Shown one piece after another: positions 62,006-64,000 of a DNA stretch of 64,000 nucleotides. The notes beneath the pieces were generated by a model that did no database searches, had not been told where the DNA came from, and saw nothing but the letters and a program-made list of their open reading frames with translations. This stretch comes from Salinibacterium sp. ZJ450 (GTDB lineage: Bacteria; Actinomycetota; Actinomycetes; Actinomycetales; Microbacteriaceae), in assembly GCF_011751885.2 (NCBI RefSeq), contig NZ_CP061771.1, positions 1,178,001-1,242,000 of the forward strand, given 5' to 3'. The translations under genes and the position numbers were made by a program. Numbering within the stretch: position 1 is the first letter of the stretch; each line of letters opens with the position of its first letter.

Positions 62006-63313
62006 GTGTCAACCTCAGCATCAGCTTTGCAGAATCAGCGAAACGACGACTCCTTCGAGGACGTCTGGGACGAACTCACCTGGCGCGGCCTCGTGCACGT
62101 GTCCACGGATGCCGACGAGCTGAAGAAGCTGCTGGCGGGGGAGCCGATCACCTACTACTGCGGCTTCGACCCGACCGCGCCCAGCCTGCACCTCGGCAAC
62201 CTGGTGCAGATCCTGCTGCTGCGTCGCATCCAGCTGGCCGGACACCGCCCGCTCGGTCTCGTCGGCGGCTCCACCGGGCTGATCGGTGACCCGCGCCCGA
62301 CCGCAGAACGCACCCTGAACACCAAGGACACCGTCGCGGAGTGGGTTGGTTACCTGCAAGGCCAGATCGAGCGCTTCCTCAGCTTCGAGGGCGACAACGC
62401 GGCGCGCATGGTGAACAACCTCGACTGGACCGCGCCGCTGTCGGCGATCGACTTCCTGCGCGAGGTGGGCAAGTACTTCCGGGTCGGCACCATGCTGAAG
62501 AAGGATGCCGTGAGCGCCCGCTTGAACAGCGACGCCGGCATCAGCTACACCGAGTTCAGCTACCAGATTCTGCAGGGCATGGACTACCTCGAGCTCTACC
62601 GCAGCTACAACTGCGTGCTGCAGACCGGCGGCAGCGACCAGTGGGGCAACCTCACCAGCGGCACCGACCTGATCCACAAGGCGGAGGGCGCCAGCGTTCA
62701 CGCCATCGGCACCCCGCTGATCACCAACTCCGACGGCACAAAGTTCGGCAAGAGCGAGGGGAACGCCGTCTGGCTCGACCCCGAGCTGACCAGCCCGTAC
62801 GCCTTCTACCAGTTCTGGGTCAATACCGACGATAAGGATGTCGTCGACCGGCTGAAGATCTTCACCTTCCTCGACCGGACCGAGATCGACCGGCTGGCGG
62901 AGGCTGTGGCGAGCGAACCGTTCAAGCGCGAAGCGCAGAAGGTGCTCGCTTTCGAGGTCACCGCCCTGGTGCACGGCGAAGACGCCACGAGAGCCGCGAT
63001 CGCGGCATCCGCTGCCCTGTTCGGACAGGGCGAGCTTGCCGCACTCGACGCGGTCACGCTCGAGGCCGCGATCCGGGAGCTGCCGCAGGCGGCCGAGGCC
63101 AACTCGTCGTCGACGATAGCGCAGCTGCTGGTGGACGCGACCCTCACCAAGAGCCTGGGGGAGTCCCGCCGTGCCATTGCGCAGGGCGGCGTCTATCTGA
63201 ACAACGACAAGGTGACGGATGACGCGGCAACACTGGGCGCCGCGCTGCTGCACGGTCGCTTCGCGGTGCTCCGACGAGGCAAAAAGTCCCTCGCCGGCGT
63301 GGTCATTTCGTAA
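62006..63313 (+). CDS. tyrS: Tyrosine--tRNA ligase
   Basis: A 435-residue class I synthetase. The HIGH-type motif is PSLHLGN (about residues 56-62) and the KMSKS-type motif is KFGKSEGN. TYYCGFDPTAPS and QTGGSDQWGNLTSG bind tyrosine and ATP. A C-terminal S4 RNA-binding domain (SRRAIAQGGVYLNN) is present. GTG 62006 follows a TACAGT hexamer by 7 nt; the frame upstream is a treZ shadow. It lies just before the rRNA operon. Confidence 0.97.
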   Translation: MSTSASALQNQRNDDSFEDVWDELTWRGLVHVSTDADELKKLLAGEPITYYCGFDPTAPSLHLGNLVQILLLRRIQLAGHRPLGLVGGSTGLIGDPRPTAERTLNTKDTVAEWVGYLQGQIERFLSFEGDNAARMVNNLDWTAPLSAIDFLREVGKYFRVGTMLKKDAVSARLNSDAGISYTEFSYQILQGMDYLELYRSYNCVLQTGGSDQWGNLTSGTDLIHKAEGASVHAIGTPLITNSDGTKFGKSEGNAVWLDPELTSPYAFYQFWVNTDDKDVVDRLKIFTFLDRTEIDRLAEAVASEPFKREAQKVLAFEVTALVHGEDATRAAIAASAALFGQGELAALDAVTLEAAIRELPQAAEANSSSTIAQLLVDATLTKSLGESRRAIAQGGVYLNNDKVTDDAATLGAALLHGRFAVLRRGKKSLAGVVIS

Positions 63314-63424
63314 CCGAAAACGGCCGCGAAACTGAACCGCAATCACGGACACGCCCGGGATTTACGTTCATTTGCCGGACTGGAAACATCCACGTAATGT
63401 TTCTTCTTGTCACCCCAAAGGTGC

Positions 63425-63459
63425 GGGAAGCGGAAGAGCTTCCCGGCCTCAAGCCGGGA
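63425..63459 (+). terminator. Two mutually exclusive hairpins after tyrS
   Basis: GGGAAGC/GCTTCCC (63425-63431 with 63438-63444) and TCCCGGC/GCCGGGA (63441-63447 with 63453-63459) share bases 63441-63444. Either could end tyrS transcription. No T run follows. Confidence 0.45.
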
Positions 63460-63482
63460 CCAAGCCAACAACAATAGCTGCT

Positions 63483-63596
63483 TTGCGGCCCAGTTGTTTG
63501 TGCGTAACAATGCTGAACCACTTCTAGAAGTGTCTTCGCAGATCAGCCTGATAACGGCGGTCAACGAGGCCAGAAAGAAGTGCTAAGCTAAGGAAG
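63483..63596 (+). promoter_or_regulatory. rRNA operon promoter region
   Basis: The most likely -10 is TAAGCT at 63584-63589, with a weak TCAACG 17 bp upstream, giving a start near 63596. A second candidate is TTGCGG (63483-63488) and AACAAT (63506-63511), spaced 17 bp. The sequence here is richer in A/T than the coding DNA around it. Confidence 0.5.
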
Positions 63597-63862
63597 TTGC
63601 CCCGAGGGCAGGCCGGATCGAAGATCTGGTTGTAACTCGGGTGCGTCCGATCCTTGAGAACTCAACAGCGTGCACAATGTCAAATGCCAAAAACCTCGGC
63701 CCTGACTTCGGTTAGGGAAGAGATTCCTTTGGAAAACATTTAAACAACAAAGCAAGTCAGTAATGATTTGTTCTGTCAGTTTCAAACTTGTGTCTTGTCC
63801 GCCTATTCCGGTGGCTGGACACACTAGATGTGCCGGATGTTCGCATCCGTGCAATCAAACAT
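63597..63862 (+). other. Pre-16S rRNA leader with antitermination-type signal
   Basis: The leader contains TTGAGAACTCAACAGCGTGC (63654-63673), a signal seen before actinobacterial rRNA genes and likened to nut/boxA sites. The A/T-rich end with GTGCAATCAAAC just before 16S is likely one strand of the RNase III processing stem. No open gene is visible in 63314-63862. Confidence 0.6.
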
Positions 63863-64000
63863 TTACGGAGAGTTTGATCCTGGCTCAGGACGAACGCTGG
63901 CGGCGTGCTTAACACATGCAAGTCGAACGATGAAAGAGGAGCTTGCTTCTCTGGATTAGTGGCGAACGGGTGAGTAACACGTGAGTAACCTGCCCTTGAC
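63863..64000 (+). rRNA. rrs: 16S ribosomal RNA, 5' end (partial)
   Basis: The first 138 nt of 16S rRNA are present, with AGAGTTTGATCCTGGCTCAG at 63870-63889, ACGAACGCTGGCGGCGTGCT and TAACACATGCAAGTCGAACG. The 5' end is set by aligning AGAGTTTGATC to position 8. The V1 loop with GAGCTTGCTTCTC and GGATTAGTGGCGAACGG fits Microbacteriaceae. The gene runs off the window. Confidence 0.98.

Noticed and set aside
63314-63862. tRNA gene or small protein between tyrS and 16S
   Set aside because: No cloverleaf or GTTCGANTC-type T-loop was seen, and the open frames are short with no motif.

Overview
The window is about 64 kb of GC-rich (estimated by eye at 65-67 percent) chromosomal DNA from an actinobacterium, most likely a member of the Microbacteriaceae (Leifsonia/Cryobacterium/Salinibacterium-like). 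This rests on the gene order, the GC-rich codon use, the 5' end of the 16S rRNA at the right edge, an actinobacterial-type SOS box, and housekeeping blocks laid out as in other Actinobacteria (dapB ... thyA-dfrA ... dapA-rnj-ftsK-pgsA-pncC-clgR-recA-recX-miaB-miaA-dapF-hflX-lexA). Almost all of it is core genome. I see no prophage, transposase, CRISPR array or tRNA gene.

Layout. 1-1.05 kb: end of an M16 peptidase and a histidine phosphatase. 1.07-2.75 kb: a DUF222/HNH gene with a 22-bp tandem repeat in its upstream region. 2.75-10.3 kb: ppx and an acetyltransferase (minus), dapB, a TIGR01777 epimerase and OsmC (minus), thyA-dfrA, a DedA protein and dapA. 10.3-12 kb: ribonuclease J. 12.2-15.1 kb: a MacAB-like ABC exporter. 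15.2-19.9 kb: ftsK, pgsA, pncC, clgR and a DUF3046 gene. 20.2-29.2 kb: recA-recX, miaB-miaA-dapF, a methyltransferase, hflX, and lexA divergent from a LysM protein. 29.2-34.7 kb: hisC-hisB-hisH-hisA(priA), an SseB-family gene and a PLP decarboxylase. 34.7-37.4 kb: a DUF1844 gene, infC-rpmI-rplT and a TrmH-type methyltransferase. 37.7-42.2 kb: a zinc alcohol dehydrogenase and a complete glutamate-type ABC importer. 42.3-45.8 kb: pheST. 46-52.7 kb: argCJBDFH. 52.9-54.3 kb: two small multidrug resistance (SMR) genes behind a guanidine-III riboswitch, then a 3-methyladenine glycosylase. 54.3-55.5 kb: a membrane protein and a SatD-like regulator. 55.7-62 kb: the trehalose operon glgX/treX-treY-treZ. 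62-64 kb: tyrS, then the rrn promoter/leader and the start of 16S rRNA.

How the parts work together. Three lysine/peptidoglycan genes (dapB, dapA, dapF) are scattered among DNA-metabolism genes. recA, recX, lexA and the LysM gene form an SOS module: a perfect LexA box lies at recA, and a second box overlaps the -10 of a TTGACA promoter driving the LysM gene. The arginine operon is tightly coupled by 4-bp overlaps but has neither argR nor argG. TreX, TreY and TreZ are coupled to turn glycogen into trehalose.

The signals most worth a second look are: (i) a 70-bp double-palindromic intergenic element present four times; (ii) a guanidine-III riboswitch whose pseudoknot abuts the Shine-Dalgarno of a paired SMR exporter; (iii) an AUU start codon on infC; and (iv) a recurring TANNNT hexamer exactly 6-7 nt before the start codon of at least 16 genes, which implies widespread leaderless mRNAs and fixes several start codons.
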